Shown one piece after another: positions 7,946 through 19,905 of a stretch of 64,000 nucleotides of DNA (the first letter of the stretch is position 1; every line of letters begins with the position of its first letter). The notes under the pieces were generated by a model that saw only the letters and a list, made by a program, of their open reading frames with translations, did not search any database and was not told where the DNA came from. The position numbers and the translations under genes are program-made. This stretch comes from Actinernus sp. WN-2022 (lineage: Eukaryota > Cnidaria > Anthozoa > Actiniaria > Actinernidae): assembly GCA_030867875.1 (NCBI GenBank), contig JAOWCC010000936.1, forward strand, positions 13,772,095 to 13,836,094, read 5' to 3'.

Positions 7946-9790
7946 GTTTGGAACGCAGCTGTAACTTCCATTTTCGAGTTTCCATCTGAGATATATGACG
8001 GCGCCATATGCCAGTTCGCCTCCGTCTCAGAATCCATGTAACTGCGGCTGTCCAACTGTATGGTCTGGCTTGATCTTGCGGTCGAATCTCAAGGTGAGTA
8101 AATGGTTCAGCAGCTGTAGATTGCTGTTCCACTTGTTTTGGATATCATCTGGAAAAACGTATCCCAGAAAAATCCGGATGCCCATAAATCTTGTAACTCT
8201 ATTCCGAACTTCACGGTGACGGGGGACACAAGACCCAGAGGGTCCCAGAGTTGAGAGAGGAGAGCTAGACATTTTCGTTTGTTGAACTTCTTCTCTCCGG
8301 CGGCGATATCTTGTTTCTTGAACATGAACTGATCGCTTTATTTGTCCCACTTGTGTCCAAGAAAGGTTGAGTACTTCTCGCCTGACTCGTCGATTTTTCT
8401 ATGATTCGAGTTCCAGGCTTTCACTTGGAAGTGTCAGGAATCAAGTATTGTGTTGATATCTTTGATAATTTGTTTTGATTTCTCTGGAGTATCTCTTGAA
8501 CCTCCGATGTAGTCGACGTATAATTGTTCTCGTAACTGTCTTGAGGCCTCAGGAAGTTCTTCTTCTAAAGACTTGGCTAACACGTTTATTGAGCCTGTTA
8601 CAATATCGGGCGCTGGCTTGTCTCCAAAGTTCAGCCGAAGCCATTAATACACTTTCGGTTCGTCGTCTCCACTTCGTCTGAATAAGAACCTGTGGTAAAT
8701 CTGGTCTTCTGTATGAATCAAGATCTGGTTAAACATCTTGCGCAGATCACCGCAATAGGCCACGTGATCCCATCTCCACGCCATCAGGACATCAGGAATG
8801 TTGTTGATGTAGTTCGGACCTTTCTCTAAACGATCGTTTAGGGAAAGACCGTCACGTCCTTTCGCAGACGCGTCGAATACCAAACGGGTTGATCTTTCGG
8901 GTGTGAAGACCGCATGCATTGGTAAATACCACTCGGGCTTCCTGTGGTCTATTTCATTCTTTGGCACTTCGGTGACAAACTCTTGATCCACTAGCTTCTG
9001 TACTTCTCCTTCAATCTCTTTGAAACAGTTCTTCTTTCTGAAAGTATTTTCGGACGAGAGCATTCTACTGTATGCAATATCGTAATTGCTCTGCTTTGGC
9101 GGTCCGTCCTCTTTCCACGGCATTTTCACTTCGACTCTTCCATCAGTCAACTTTATTGATTCAGCTAAAGACTTGATAAACTTGTTTCCCTTTAGCATAT
9201 CGTCTGTGCACGTGCACAACTTGGTGGGTTTCACGCCAAGTAAGTCCTCCTCAAGCAGCTTCTTGATGTCTTCCTCGGTATTGATGATATTAATATCAAC
9301 TGAGATGTTGTCGCTTGTCTTGTCGCTGAATACTCCTAGAATGTACCATCCGAAACAGTTGCGTTTAGCGATTGGTTTCTCTGGGTTTCCATATCTCGTG
9401 TGTACGTCTATGAAAGCAGCGGGAAAATCCGTACCGATTAAGAGATCAATTAATCCGCCCGCTAGATGGAGTTTATCAGTCATTGAATTCAAATGTGAGT
9501 AGCTTTCTATAACGCTTTGATAGATGGTTCTTGCGGCACTACACGGATTTTGAACAGTGTAAACTTGTATGTTCTTTTGTATATCGTCATCCTCTAGTGG
9601 TGCTACGGTAATTTTGATTTGCTCAGAATTCTCCGTCCTTTGTTCCCCTCCCGCTAGATTCATGGTTACATTGGTTTTGGGCCCCTCTAGTCCAAGATGT
9701 TTGGACGTAGCTTTTGACATTAAGCTTGTGTTTTACCCGCTATCAATCATTGCTAATATTTCGACAAATTCCCCTTCTTTGTCTTTCACG
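7946..9790 (-). pseudogene. pol: BEL/Pao pol N-terminal part: aspartic protease and reverse transcriptase, broken
   Basis: The protease signature AMIDSG lies at about 9735-9750. A long frame 8644-9720 covers LIGTDFPAAF, FGWYILG and the RT fingers/palm (TRLVFDASAKG, AYCGDLRKMFNQI). It stops at 8644 and coding continues to about 8000 through more stops. The RT metal-binding site near 8505-8520 reads LYVDYIGG, so the second Asp of the usual YVDD is Tyr. That change should abolish polymerase activity. Later segments (LLSQLWDPLGLVSPVTV) are the connection typical of BEL elements. Confidence 0.85.
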
Positions 9791-10012
9791 CGCAGTTTTT
9801 GAACGGGACAAATACCCTTTATCTTCTTATCTTGTATGGTGTTGTTTTGTGTTTCTGGTTTTGGCACTTTTGACTCAAAGCGTCTAGCATTAGGATTAGT
9901 CCCCGGCACGTGCATTGACATGCGTAAGGGCGTGTGTGATGACGCGTGTATTGGAGCGTATATTGGCGCAGGAGGTGGCGCTGGAGGTGTCTGATTGGAA
10001 GCTGGAATGTTA

Positions 10013-10225
10013 TTATATATAGCTTCTCCGATCGTTATGGAGGGAACGGTGATGACGCCTGTCGCATTGATTACATGATGTCCCATCTGGTTTACGACAA
10101 ATATTAGTATGATGACCCCTTAGACGGCAGCGGTTATTTTGCTTAACTACTTCCCAACGGTCGTTTACTCCAAAACTTTGATATACGGGACAGGCAGGGA
10201 GTAAATGTTTGTACGTACACCCCAA
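10013..10225 (-). pseudogene. gag: BEL/Pao gag zinc-knuckle region
   Basis: The frame contains a decayed pair of Cys/His clusters (RCRLRGHHTNICRK then CNQCDRRHH), the nucleocapsid knuckles seen before the protease in BEL elements. The first knuckle has Arg-Leu-Arg after its first Cys, where a second Cys is usual. It lies between gag proper and the protease motif. Confidence 0.7.
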
Positions 10226-10261
10226 AGGACATATTTCGTCTTGGTTTACTGTATCATTTGA

Positions 10262-11323
10262 TCATTGTAGTTGATTGGACGAAATGTTTTCTGAGGCATT
10301 GTTGTCAGAAGCATTGATTTTAGACGTTTTCTGACCTGGCAATTGGTTTTCATTGTTTTCTTGCTTTTTACCTCTTGATCTCAAATTTGCTTCTCTATGA
10401 AGCCATTGAATCAGGTTGGGAATGTTTTCATCTTTGTGTTTTCGAAACATTTCGCGTCCAAATTCTGCGTTATCTTTAGCGTCAAGCTTGGAAAGCAATT
10501 GTGACATGACGAATGGGGCTTCGGAAGTTTCAGTCACCATGCATCCGTTTTCCTCCATATCAGTTGCAAACGCAAGAATTTTAGAGGCGTGTCAAGGAAT
10601 TTGCATCACTTTTCAGTTGTTCATGGAACGCAATGTCATACAACAATTCGTCCATGAGCTTTCTTTTATCAGCAAATTCGATATATAATATTTCAAATCC
10701 CTTTTCGACTGATTTGCAGTTCTTTACTTGATCATCCCAAAAGGAATATCTGGGCAAAGCTCTACGAAAACGCACTAATTGTTCGTCTTTGTCCTGATTA
10801 TATTTCAACATCCAATGTCTAAACTCATGTTTCCAAGTTGAGTATGATTTGCGCTTTCCGTCCCAAGTTGGGACAGAGAGTTTTTCTAACCCATGACTCA
10901 TCACTCTTACTAGAAGTTAGTGTCTCCGCCATTTTCATGACCGTCGACGTCATCGCTGTAATAGCATCTTGTTTTAGTTATGTTTGGTTTCAGTTGTGTT
11001 TTTTTCTCATACTGCGCGAAACTACTGGTACAAGATAGATAATCAGTTTTCACTTTAGCTCCAATCTTCTTATTATCCTCTAGAATCTTTCCGTTTTCAT
11101 CAGGAGTAGATATTTTTCCATCCAAAACTTTATCTGTAATTGTTTCTTGTTGTTGTTTCACATTGCGATATTTTCCCTCAATTTGTTTATACACGTTTTC
11201 TATTTTGGAAAGTTCTGCCTCGACTTGCATCAATACTTGAAATTCTTCGAATAGTTCATAGAGAGAGGCGATGGTGTTATCCCTTTTTCCCAGAAGCGCA
11301 TTTGTATCTATTTTGGGCGGCAT
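10262..11323 (-). pseudogene. gag: BEL/Pao gag, three frame segments
   Basis: It starts at 11323 (MPPKIDTNALLGKRD), a helix-rich region with predicted coiled coil (VEAELSKIENVYKQIEGKY). A stop at about 10910 is followed by 10904-10581, with the gag capsid landmark SVPTWDGKRKSYSTWKHEF, then 10558-10262. Gag would form the particle. Two stops separate the parts. Confidence 0.75.
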
Positions 11324-11731
11324 AATTATATGTTACGTTTAACTTGAATAAATACTTGAATAGGTCTCCATAAATATACGAAATATTGACTTGTTATATT
11401 TCTTATTTCTTACTTGTGCGTTTTGAAATGTTTTTTTAAACAATCAGTTATCAGATCCTTCGCATCAGTGAGTTCGTTACGTTCGTTAACTGAGTTCCTT
11501 TGTGTGAAATTATTGAATTCTTCTGTAAGATAAATTGGTTTTCGTTTACCTTTTGCCGGTAGAGCACGTATCGTCGGCTTGACAGTTTGTTCGGGAAACG
11601 TGAACTTTCAGCTTGGGCTTCGTGGCCTTGGGGTGGTTCCTGAACTGTGAAGACTTGAGCTTTCTTCCGTATGCTTGGTTTTCTCTGTATTTCTTTATCC
11701 GGTTGGCGTCTTCCTCCAACAAGAATTTGAC

Positions 11732-12107
11732 TGTTTTGCCTTTAACGGCGATTTTCGTTGGCAGGAATCATGGAAGTAGATTTATTTGCAATAAATGTAT
11801 AGCCAAACTATGATATAATAAAGAGAAGTACTTTAGCATAATGTTCTAGGTTTAAATGATTGAATAACAAAAAATAAAGTATATAACTTACTTCTTGTAT
11901 CTTCTTCCATGTGCTCTGACAGTTGTGTTGTTCTGACGCTAAATGTAAATTTGCTAACGGTTCTTAAAACTGAACAATCTAACCTGCGTACTTATTTACG
12001 CAATAATTTGTTTACTTATTGTCCATAGGGGAACATAGCTTGTGAGCTTGTACAGGCTGGCGACTTAAATGACTTGACACTTAAACAGTGCTTGAATGGG
12101 CAAAACA
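11732..12107 (-). repeat. BEL LTR (5' LTR of the - strand element), full length
   Basis: A 376-bp TG...CA repeat matching 5638-5900, plus a central block of about 110 bp missing from the other copy. It is followed by GAAGG, matching the five bases before 5638. Confidence 0.88.
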
Positions 12108-15100
12108 GAAGGTTCCGGATGGACTATTGAATCAGTTGATAAACATTACATCAATATAGTTAAATATGAACCCTTGAAGGCAAATTCATACATACAATTA
12201 CCATCTGAACTTCGAGACCCAGCTAAAGGATTGATTAACATAAAAATGAAGATAATGAATGTTTTAAATGGTGTCACATTAGACATTTAAACCCGCAAAA
12301 TAAATATCCTCAGAGGGTTAAAATATCTGACAAACAATGTGTTGAAAAGCTGGATTATTCAGGTATAATAACAGTAAAATAAAATAATAAAATAGAAAAG
12401 CAGAATAGTAGCAATATTAACGTATTTGGGTATGAAGATAAACAACCATATCCCATCTATATATATCAAAAGAAAAGTTTGAAGATTATATGGATTTGTT
12501 ATTGATTACAAAAGATAAAAATAAGCATTATATATATATATATATTAAGAATTTTAATACGTTTATGTATATCAAACTAAATCACATCAAAGAAAACATT
12601 TTTGTAGATATTGTTTGCAGTGTTTTAGCTCTGAAAAAGTATTGATTAATCACAAAGAAAATTGTATTCAAATTAATGGAACACAAGCAATTAAAATGCC
12701 TAAAAAAGGTGACAACATCCAATTAACAATTTTCATAAACAATTAAATATTCCCTTTGTAATTTATGCAGATTTTGAAGCAATTACTGAAAAGATAGATG
12801 GCTGTAAACCAAAAAATGATAATTCATATACTGAAACCTATCAAAAACACACAGATTGTGGTTATGGTTATCAAGTTGTATGTTGTTATGATGATAAATA
12901 TAGTAAACCAGTAGAGATTTTGTAGTGGTGAAAATGCTGTTTACAAATTTATGAAAAAAATGTTAGAAGAATTTAAATATTGTAATAAGATGAAGAAATA
13001 CCACTTAAATAAAGATATGATATTAACAAAAGAAGATATAAAAGATTTCAAAACAGCTGATAAATGTCATATTTGTAATAAAAAGTATACAGAAAGTGAT
13101 GTTAGAGTTAAAGACCATTGTCATATAACTGGTAAATACCACGGTTCTGCTCACCAAGATTGTAACATCGACTTTAGATTGACTGATAAGATACCAGTTA
13201 TTTTCCATAATCTTATGGGTTATGATAGTCACTTTATCATGCAAGAAAATGGTGAAATTCTTAAAAAGAATAAATACATAAATAAAAAAAGGTGAAGAAA
13301 AACAACATCAAATTAATGTTATCCCTAACAATATAGAAAAATATATGGCTTTCATGTTAGGTAAACATCTTGTGTTTCTTGACTCCTTTCAATTTATGAG
13401 TTCAAGTTTAGAAAATTTAGTTAGTAATCTACCCCTGAAAGCATTTAAATTTACAACTGAAAAATTCAAAGATGAAAAACTCAAACTAATGAAACAAAAA
13501 GGAGTCTACCCTTTAGTTTTAGTTTTAATAGATATAATGAGACAAAACTACCAACAAAAGAAGACTTTTTCAGTAATATGAATAATGAGCATATCACAGA
13601 TGAAAATTACAAACATGCACAAAATGTGTGGAATACTTTTAATCTGAAAAATATGGGTGAATGTCATGATCTGTATCTAAAATCGGATATATTACTGCTT
13701 GCTGATGTGTTTGAAAACTTCAGAAAGACTTGTATGATGTACTACAAACTAGATACATGCCACTATTTCACATCTCCAGGACTATCTTGGGATGCTATGT
13801 TAAAAATGACAGATATTAAACTAGAATTGATGACTGATGTCGATATGTTTCAATTTATTGAAAAGGGAATGAGAGGTGGAATCAGCTATATAACCAATCG
13901 ATATGGACAAGCAAAAAATAAATACATGAAAAATGATGATGAGAAGGCGCCCTCAAAGTATATTATGTATTTAGATGCTAATAACTCGTATGGATGGGCT
14001 ATGAGTCAGTACTTACCAACTGATGGTTTTAGATGGTTAAGTGATAAAGAAATACATTACATTTAGCTAAATATCAAGGTGATAGTAAAAAGGGATTAAT
14101 TTTAGAAGTGTATTTAGAATACCCAAAAGAATTTCTTAATCTACATAACGATTATCCACTAGCTGCTGAAAAAGTCAAAGTAACTGAAAATATGTTATCA
14201 GATTATTGCAAAAACATCCAAAAGATATATCAATCGGACAAGTTCATAAGTTGATTCCAACCCTCAATAATAAATACAAATATGTGCTCCATTGTCGAAA
14301 TCTTCAACTATACCTAAATCTTGGTTTTAAAATGAAGAAAGTACATAGAGTATTAGAATTTAATCAGTCTCCTTGGCTTAAGCAGTATATAGATTTCAAC
14401 ACAGAAAAGAGAAAAGCAGCAACAAATTCATTTGAAAAGGATTTCTTCAAACTGATGAATAACAGTGTATTTGGTAAAACAATGGAAAACATCCGAAAAA
14501 GAGAAGATGTTAGATTAGTCACAGATGAAAAGAAACTATTGAAATTGGCAGCTAAACCAACTTTTGTTAGTAGTAAAATTTCTAATGAAAACTTAGTAGC
14601 TGTGCATAAGATCAAGGAATCATTAACGCTTAATAGACCGGCATATGTGGGAATGTGTATCCTTGATCATTCTAAGACGTTGGTGTATGATTTTCATTAC
14701 AACTATATTAAAAAGAAGTATGAAGATAAAGCCAAATTATTATTCACCGATACTGATGGTTTAACTAATGAAATTAGTTAAACCATCTAATGAAGTTGAA
14801 GATGAAGTTGAAGATGTGTATAAAGATTTTTGGAACGATAAAGACAAATTTGATAATAGTGATTATTCTGAAAACTCACCATATTTTGATAAAATCAATA
14901 AAAAAGTCATATGTAAATTCAAAGATGAGGCTGCTGGTGTTCCAATTATTGAATTTGTTGATTTAAGATCTAAAATGTATAGCTATATGAAAGATAATGA
15001 TAAAGGTGGGAAGACAGCAAAAGGTATTAAAAAGAATGTTATCAAGAAGAATATTAAACATGAAAATTATAAAGACGTGTTGATGAATAACAAACAATTA

Positions 15101-15256
15101 TTCCACATTATGAAGACCATTAGAAGTCAAAATCATCAACTGGGAAGTTACGAAATTAATAAAATCGCATTGTGCTGTTTTGATGATAAAAGGTATTTAT
15201 TAAATGATGGTATTAACAGTTATGCATATGGTCATTATAAATCAAAGTCTGAGTAA
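12108..15256 (+). pseudogene. polB: DNA polymerase B (protein-primed type) main part, many frameshifts
   Basis: Segments in changing frames (12108-12290, about 12600-12900, 12951-13295, 13345-13581, 13578-14066, 14206-14781, 14768-15256) cover the enzyme. Readable landmarks: a Cys/His finger near 12610-12670, Exo I YADFEA (about 12765), a CHICNKKY...HCHITG...H endonuclease-VII-like insert (13060-13170), Exo II HNLMGYDSHF (about 13205-13240), DLYLKSDILLLADVF (about 13665), Pol motif A YLDANNSYGW (about 13965), motif B KLMNNSVFGKT (about 14450), and motif C TDTDGLT (about 14745). Polintons use it to copy their own genome. Motif C has Gly where Ser is usual. At least six frame changes make this copy non-functional. 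Confidence 0.88.
12528..12546. repeat. AT microsatellite inside the polymerase pseudogene
   Basis: A run of alternating TA dinucleotides within polymerase sequence, probably an expansion after inactivation. Confidence 0.8.
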
Positions 15257-15899
15257 ACTTTTGGGTAAAATCTTCTTTAAAATATTGTAGTAAATCTTAC
15301 TTAACTATTTTTATACCTAATAATCAGGTGTTAGTCATATGACGATCACACGACCTTAATACAATAGACATTATCTGTCCGCTTTGTCGTCGTCCTAACT
15401 TATCATCCGTCTGTAAATGTTAAGCTGCTGCTCTTATGCTTTGATAAGTGCTTGCGTTTTTTCTTTTATCACTGGAAGTTATATATAGCTGTTCTAGGTT
15501 TTACGCTGTAATAGATTAAATAGATTGTATTGTAGCTTCTTTATCCCTTATCGTTTCCGTTCATTCTTTGTCTATATCACTTTTCATATATATCTATATT
15601 TTGCTACGTTTTCCACCATCACTGACCGGTGCTCGCGTGGAGGTAAACCTTGTAAGGGACTTCGAGTCCTACTGTTTCATCTCCCCTGACCTTGTGTCCG
15701 AATGTCATAAATAAATAAATAACTAGACATAGTACTCTAGAGGGAAAGTCCCTTCAGATGACACCATCAACTTCCTATTTTCTAATCACGCAATATAATA
15801 CAAACGTCCTCGAGCTGCTATTTTAAACGCATTATTAATTTATAAAACAAATAGAATCATAAAAAATGGTTGATTGAATGAACCTAATAGTTGGAAAAT
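15257..15899. other. No gene recognised; possible Polinton right flank and LINE 3' tail
   Basis: No coding signal. A GTCATAAATAAATAAATAAC tail at about 15704-15723, preceded by GTGTCCGAAT, looks like a LINE 3' end. No inverted repeat marking the Polinton border could be recognised. Confidence 0.4.
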
Positions 15900-15904
15900 A
15901 TAAT

Positions 15905-16145
15905 ATGAGTTGGGTCGTTATCACTGATCTCATACATTTCTATAAAAATGTACTCGTACGCGACCCAACTTCCATATAGTTTGACTTCGGGATTTCCGAG
16001 AAATATTTCCATTAGATTTTTCTGAGAATTATTTTAATATAGTTTGACTTTGGGATTATTACCATTGATGGTAATTAGGATATGAGTTGGTTTGTGTGAG
16101 ATTATTTTGCAAAAATGGTCTCGTACACCCAATTCAACTCCTATA
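15905..16145. repeat. Two tandem degenerate hairpin repeats
   Basis: Copy 1 has arms AGTTGGGTCG (15908) and CGACCCAACT (15961). Copy 2 has GAGTTGG (16084) and a matching CAACTC end at about 16140. A shared ATAGTTTGACTT[C/T]GGGATT segment (15976 and 16038) links them. Nonautonomous foldback origin is inferred. Confidence 0.5.
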
Positions 16146-16159
16146 CTACTTTGTATTGT

Positions 16160-16212
16160 AGTTTTATGCACGAAATTTGCGATGGAAGTAATAAAATGAA
16201 ATGAAAATGAAA
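16160..16212 (+). mobile_element. LINE 3' terminus (severely 5' truncated)
   Basis: GATGGAAGTAATAAAATGAA at about 16181 is the same terminus that closes the LINE remnant at about 19131, so this is another copy reduced to its tail. Confidence 0.5.
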
Positions 16213-16567
16213 CACAGAAGACACACCAGTCACACAAACACATGTGGTTCGATTTAGCCGGCCGGATGTGGCATTAAATAACTTTCGATATATGCTTCAC
16301 TTCGGTATGAGGCGGGAGACAAGATAGAAATATAATTTGTTTCAACGCCAGTTTCACGCTGGAAAACTGTAGCTGCTAGCTTAATGTAGTTATATAGCTT
16401 GGTTGTCTTAAAGTTAACAATTTTTCTAGGTTTTAGCGTTCTATCACATATGTCTTTAATAGGCATAGTGTATTTGTAACTGGGCAATATTGAGTTACAT
16501 GAGCTCTGCCGGTTGAGTTCAGCTCTTATCGATTCTTCCTAGCTGATACACCTGGCTATTTCAACAT

Positions 16568-16821
16568 CGGGTTGTCCCAAAGAAACGACAAGCGACATTC
16601 CCAGACCCGGAAATGGATTGTGGTTGTACCTGAAAGTCTATTAAATTCGTTTGTTTTTGGGTCAAAAACCTTATGACGAATATTAATGGCCTCCTGCGAA
16701 TGGATTTTCGAATTACACTGTAGTTTATCCGTTTCGCACAGCTAGGCAGGTATAACCACAATCCAATTCGGTCTGGCAATGTCGCTTCCCGTTTGCCGCG
16801 TACGTTTGTCTAGGGCAACCG
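16568..16821. repeat. Foldback element with about 65-bp imperfect arms
   Basis: Left arm 16568-16630 and right arm 16749-16821 are reverse complements with scattered mismatches (for example AGCGACATTCCCAGACC against GGTCTGGCAATGTCGCT), around a 118-bp centre. Probably a MITE-like element. No target duplication was evident. Confidence 0.65.
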
Positions 16822-18090
16822 TTTTTGAAATGAGGTATCCATGTATTGTTGAAAGAGTCGAATCCATCGGTGTTCGTCCTCGAGCTGCTTGTGAAAGGAA
16901 TATAGTTTTAAATGTTGAAAATATATCTAGGTAAACGTTCTTACGTAAAGTAGTTGAAAATAATAGAAAAATAGACGAATAATGTCCACTTGCAAGACTT
17001 TTCCAAGACTTGCAAAATCCTCGGTGTTTTCTGATCATAATTACTGATTATTTGATGCTTTTCTATGGAATACAGGTGAATATTTCATGAGAAATTTATA
17101 TTATTTGTTATACAACGGGCATAATAGAAATTTCGAATGAAATGCCATTAGAAAACTGCACTTGAAATAACCATATTATCATATAAATAACAAATTTACG
17201 AAAACAAATTAACTTACCCAACAATAGATTGCGAAATTTCTCGGTTAACAAATGTTTGGAGTGGAGGACGCATCTGCAGACTAATTATGTATTCAAAATT
17301 AATGAATTCTGATTGGCTGATTAAGAATGGCGCGAAATTTCCGGCTGCATTTCGATTGGCCTGATATAGCCATGAAATGCCGCTCTGTATTTCATAGAAA
17401 AACCATGAAATACCGCCCTTATCTGCTGAGCTCTAATTGGCTGAAATATGATATTTATAGGATAATGATGAATATGATGTTTCACTATCTAAATAGGCAT
17501 CAAGGCTTTATACAGGTGTCAGGCTTAGTTTTTGTGGTCATAGTAATTGTGGATACCATAAGGAAACTGTTTAAAAATATCTATCTTGTTCCTGATATGC
17601 TGCTCAACGCGGTACCATCTTTACCTTTACTGCACACTATGGTGACATATGGACAAATAATAGCGATAAAAACAAACATTTTTTTATTTTGAATGCATGG
17701 ATAAAAGAAATTAGCTATGAAGTTAACTGAATTCTTTAGACATTATTAAAATTACATTTTCTTTGACTATTGTTTCAGTTTGATTAACTTGTATCAGAAG
17801 TTCATTTTGGACTTCTACTTGTATACATCGTGTAACTTTTTCTCTTTCTATGCCTAGGTATTTATAATTCTCTTGTTTGTTTAGTGAGATATATGTGTCT
17901 GTAACTGCTGGTTTACTTAACGGCATCGTTTGCATCTTCTATCCGCCTTCAGGCGGTGCTGGCGAAGTAAAATTTATATTGATTCAAAATTAAATATTGA
18001 CACGGTTTCGGTTTCCAAACTCCGGCTTTGTCTTTTTATTATTTTGCTGCACAGACGACTTAATTTATACTAAAGAAAGCATTAATCTAC
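16822..18090. other. No gene recognised
   Basis: AT-rich DNA with short frames only. Around 17300-17450 there are repeated ATGAAAT(A/G)CCGC motifs on both strands, probably repeat debris. Nothing else can be supported. Confidence 0.4.
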
Positions 18091-18094
18091 TTTC

Positions 18095-19150
18095 TTTCAC
18101 ATTATTTGCCGATGAAACTAACATTAAATCAACTAATTGAAACAACCAATAATGAATTAAATAACTTATCATTGTGGTTTAAAGCAAATAAGCTGTCACT
18201 AAACGTTACAAATTAAAGACTAATTATATTCTATTTTAATTTAAATAGAAAACATATAATAGCATAAAATATAAGCATTGAAATAGATAAAGCTAATGTA
18301 ACTAGGGTAAAACATTGTAAGTACTTAGGTGTCATTATTGATGAAAATCTAACATGGATAAAATATATAAACTTAGTAACATCTAAAATTTCTAAAGATA
18401 TTGGAGTCTTGTACAGAGTGGGTCATTATTTATCTACTGAGTCCACTAAAAGTTTATACTATACCTTCACATATCCATACATTCATTAAAATAACATTAT
18501 CTGGGCTAATAATTATCCATCACGGATCAACAGAATGTTATTACTTCAAAAACGGGAAGTACGAGTTATACTAAAGCCAAATTTAGGGAACATACAGGTA
18601 AAATTTTCAGAGAATTAAAATTACTAAGGGTAAAATCAATAAATAAACTTGATATATCTATTTTAATGTTTAAGTATTATGCTGAACAGTTACCATATAA
18701 ATTAGATAAACTCTTTTTAATAAATAACATGATACATAAGTATGATACGCGTCAGACACATGACTGCCATATACCATGAAAATTCTCCAAGTTAGGACAA
18801 TTTTCTGTGTCATTTTAAGGTCCTAAAATATGGATAAAATTTGATAAAATTTGTTAAGGCAATTTACTCTTTTAAAAAATACACGAAACAGACATTGCTA
18901 ACAAATTTAGACTTGCCTGACAGCAGTGATAAATATTTTTTTATTACTTCTATCAAATATATATTTTTAGTCAACAAGATAAATTGAGATATGTTAAAAT
19001 TGTATCTATAATTGTAATTTTATATCACTTGACGACTTTTTAAAGGGGTCTATTTTTCAAGCAGTTTTGCTTCCCTTAGACTCCTCGTCACTTTAATATT
19101 GTATTGTATTATTAGGCAAGAAGTTTCTGATGGAAGTAATAAAATGAAAA
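18095..19150 (+). pseudogene. CR1/Jockey-like LINE reverse transcriptase remnant and 3' end
   Basis: A broken reading gives LFADETNIKSTN (RT motif C, FADD changed to FADE), LWFKANKLSLN, HCKYLGVIIDENLTWIKYIN (thumb) and further C-terminal LINE sequence with several stops. It ends in an AT-rich tail at about 19131 (GATGGAAGTAATAAAATGAA). Severely 5' truncated. Confidence 0.75.
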
Positions 19151-19332
19151 AAAAAGGATGAAAAAATTAACAGTAGAAAATGACAAATCTGAAATCTACA
19201 ATCTGAAATTTTTAAACAGACAATCACAATCTTGCCCCATTTGTCTTACCAGAGCCTCCGATTTTTCAGTTAAGTTAAGGAGGCACTGGGAACGAGAATG
19301 TTCAGTTAGCAACTTTGGCATATACTAATAAA

Positions 19333-19580
19333 CACATGAACGATGACGTCATCGTTACTTCATCACCACTAAGTGGATCGTGGGGAGCCAGTGCCATGCC
19401 TGCCCAAGTTTGAGCTACCTGGCATTAGAAATGAGGGCGATATGGATATGTACTTAAAATCACGTGAACGATGACGTCATCGTTACAAGATCATAAGTCA
19501 TTTATGGGGACCCAATACCATGTCTATCAAAGTTTGAGCCGCCTGAGAAATGAGAGATACGGGCATATACTAAAAACAGC
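19333..19580. repeat. Two-copy tandem repeat built on an 18-bp CRE-type palindrome
   Basis: AACGATGACGTCATCGTT occurs at 19339-19356 and 19467-19484. About 110 bp of downstream sequence is similar in both (GGGGA-CCA-T-CCATG, then AAGTTTGAGC-CCTG). The unit is about 128 bp. It contains the ATF/CREB core TGACGTCA. Confidence 0.7.
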
Positions 19581-19905
19581 AGCCCATAAGCAGGAGCGTC
19601 CATATCTCCTGTATAGTTGTCACAGCACAGCATTTTCACAAGTTGGGCTATTTTTAGATTATTTTCCCCGCCAATTGGTAGATTGCACGGTGGCGGAACA
19701 AAAGACGCCTTATTAGCTACTTTTTGGTATACTGAACAACATGGATGCTACACTTTTGTGATTGTATTCCCTTAGGAATAATTGCAACTTAGCAATAGCG
19801 GGAAAACCATTCTAAAAATAACCAAATTTTTTTTTTAGTTAATTTTTTTTATTTAGTAACAATTAGTTTCGCTTACATACATTACATATATTACAATAAC
19901 AAAGT

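Larger units (their letters stand above)
5638..12107 (-). mobile_element. BEL/Pao LTR retrotransposon
   Basis: Two LTRs (5638-5900 and 11732-12107), each starting TG and ending CA, bracket gag, protease, RT, RNase H and integrase sequence, all on the - strand. The 5-bp GAAGG before 5638 and after 12107 is the target duplication, the usual length for BEL/Pao. A purine-rich tract adjoins the left LTR on the element's coding strand. The LTRs differ at roughly a dozen positions in about 200 aligned bases by eye, so the insertion is not recent. The left LTR also lacks about 110 bp present in the right one. Confidence 0.92.
1..15256 (+). mobile_element. Maverick/Polinton (adintovirus-like) element, decayed, split by a BEL/Pao insertion
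   Basis: One strand carries, in order, a capsid-like protein, two related small hydrophobic/basic proteins, an adenain-like cysteine protease, a protein with a phospholipase A2 motif, an rve integrase ending in a chromodomain, small basic ORFs and a family B DNA polymerase. This set is the hallmark of Polintons and of the adintovirus class. The left end, with any packaging ATPase, lies outside the window. I found no terminal inverted repeat after 15256, so the right border is uncertain. Bases 5638-12107 are a later LTR retrotransposon. Frameshifts, often in homopolymer runs, and in-frame stops break most genes, so this copy is a fossil. Confidence 0.88.

Noticed and set aside
9086..9502. Open frame of 138 codons on the + strand
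   Set aside because: Antisense to the BEL protease/RT frame; composition is the complement of real coding sequence.
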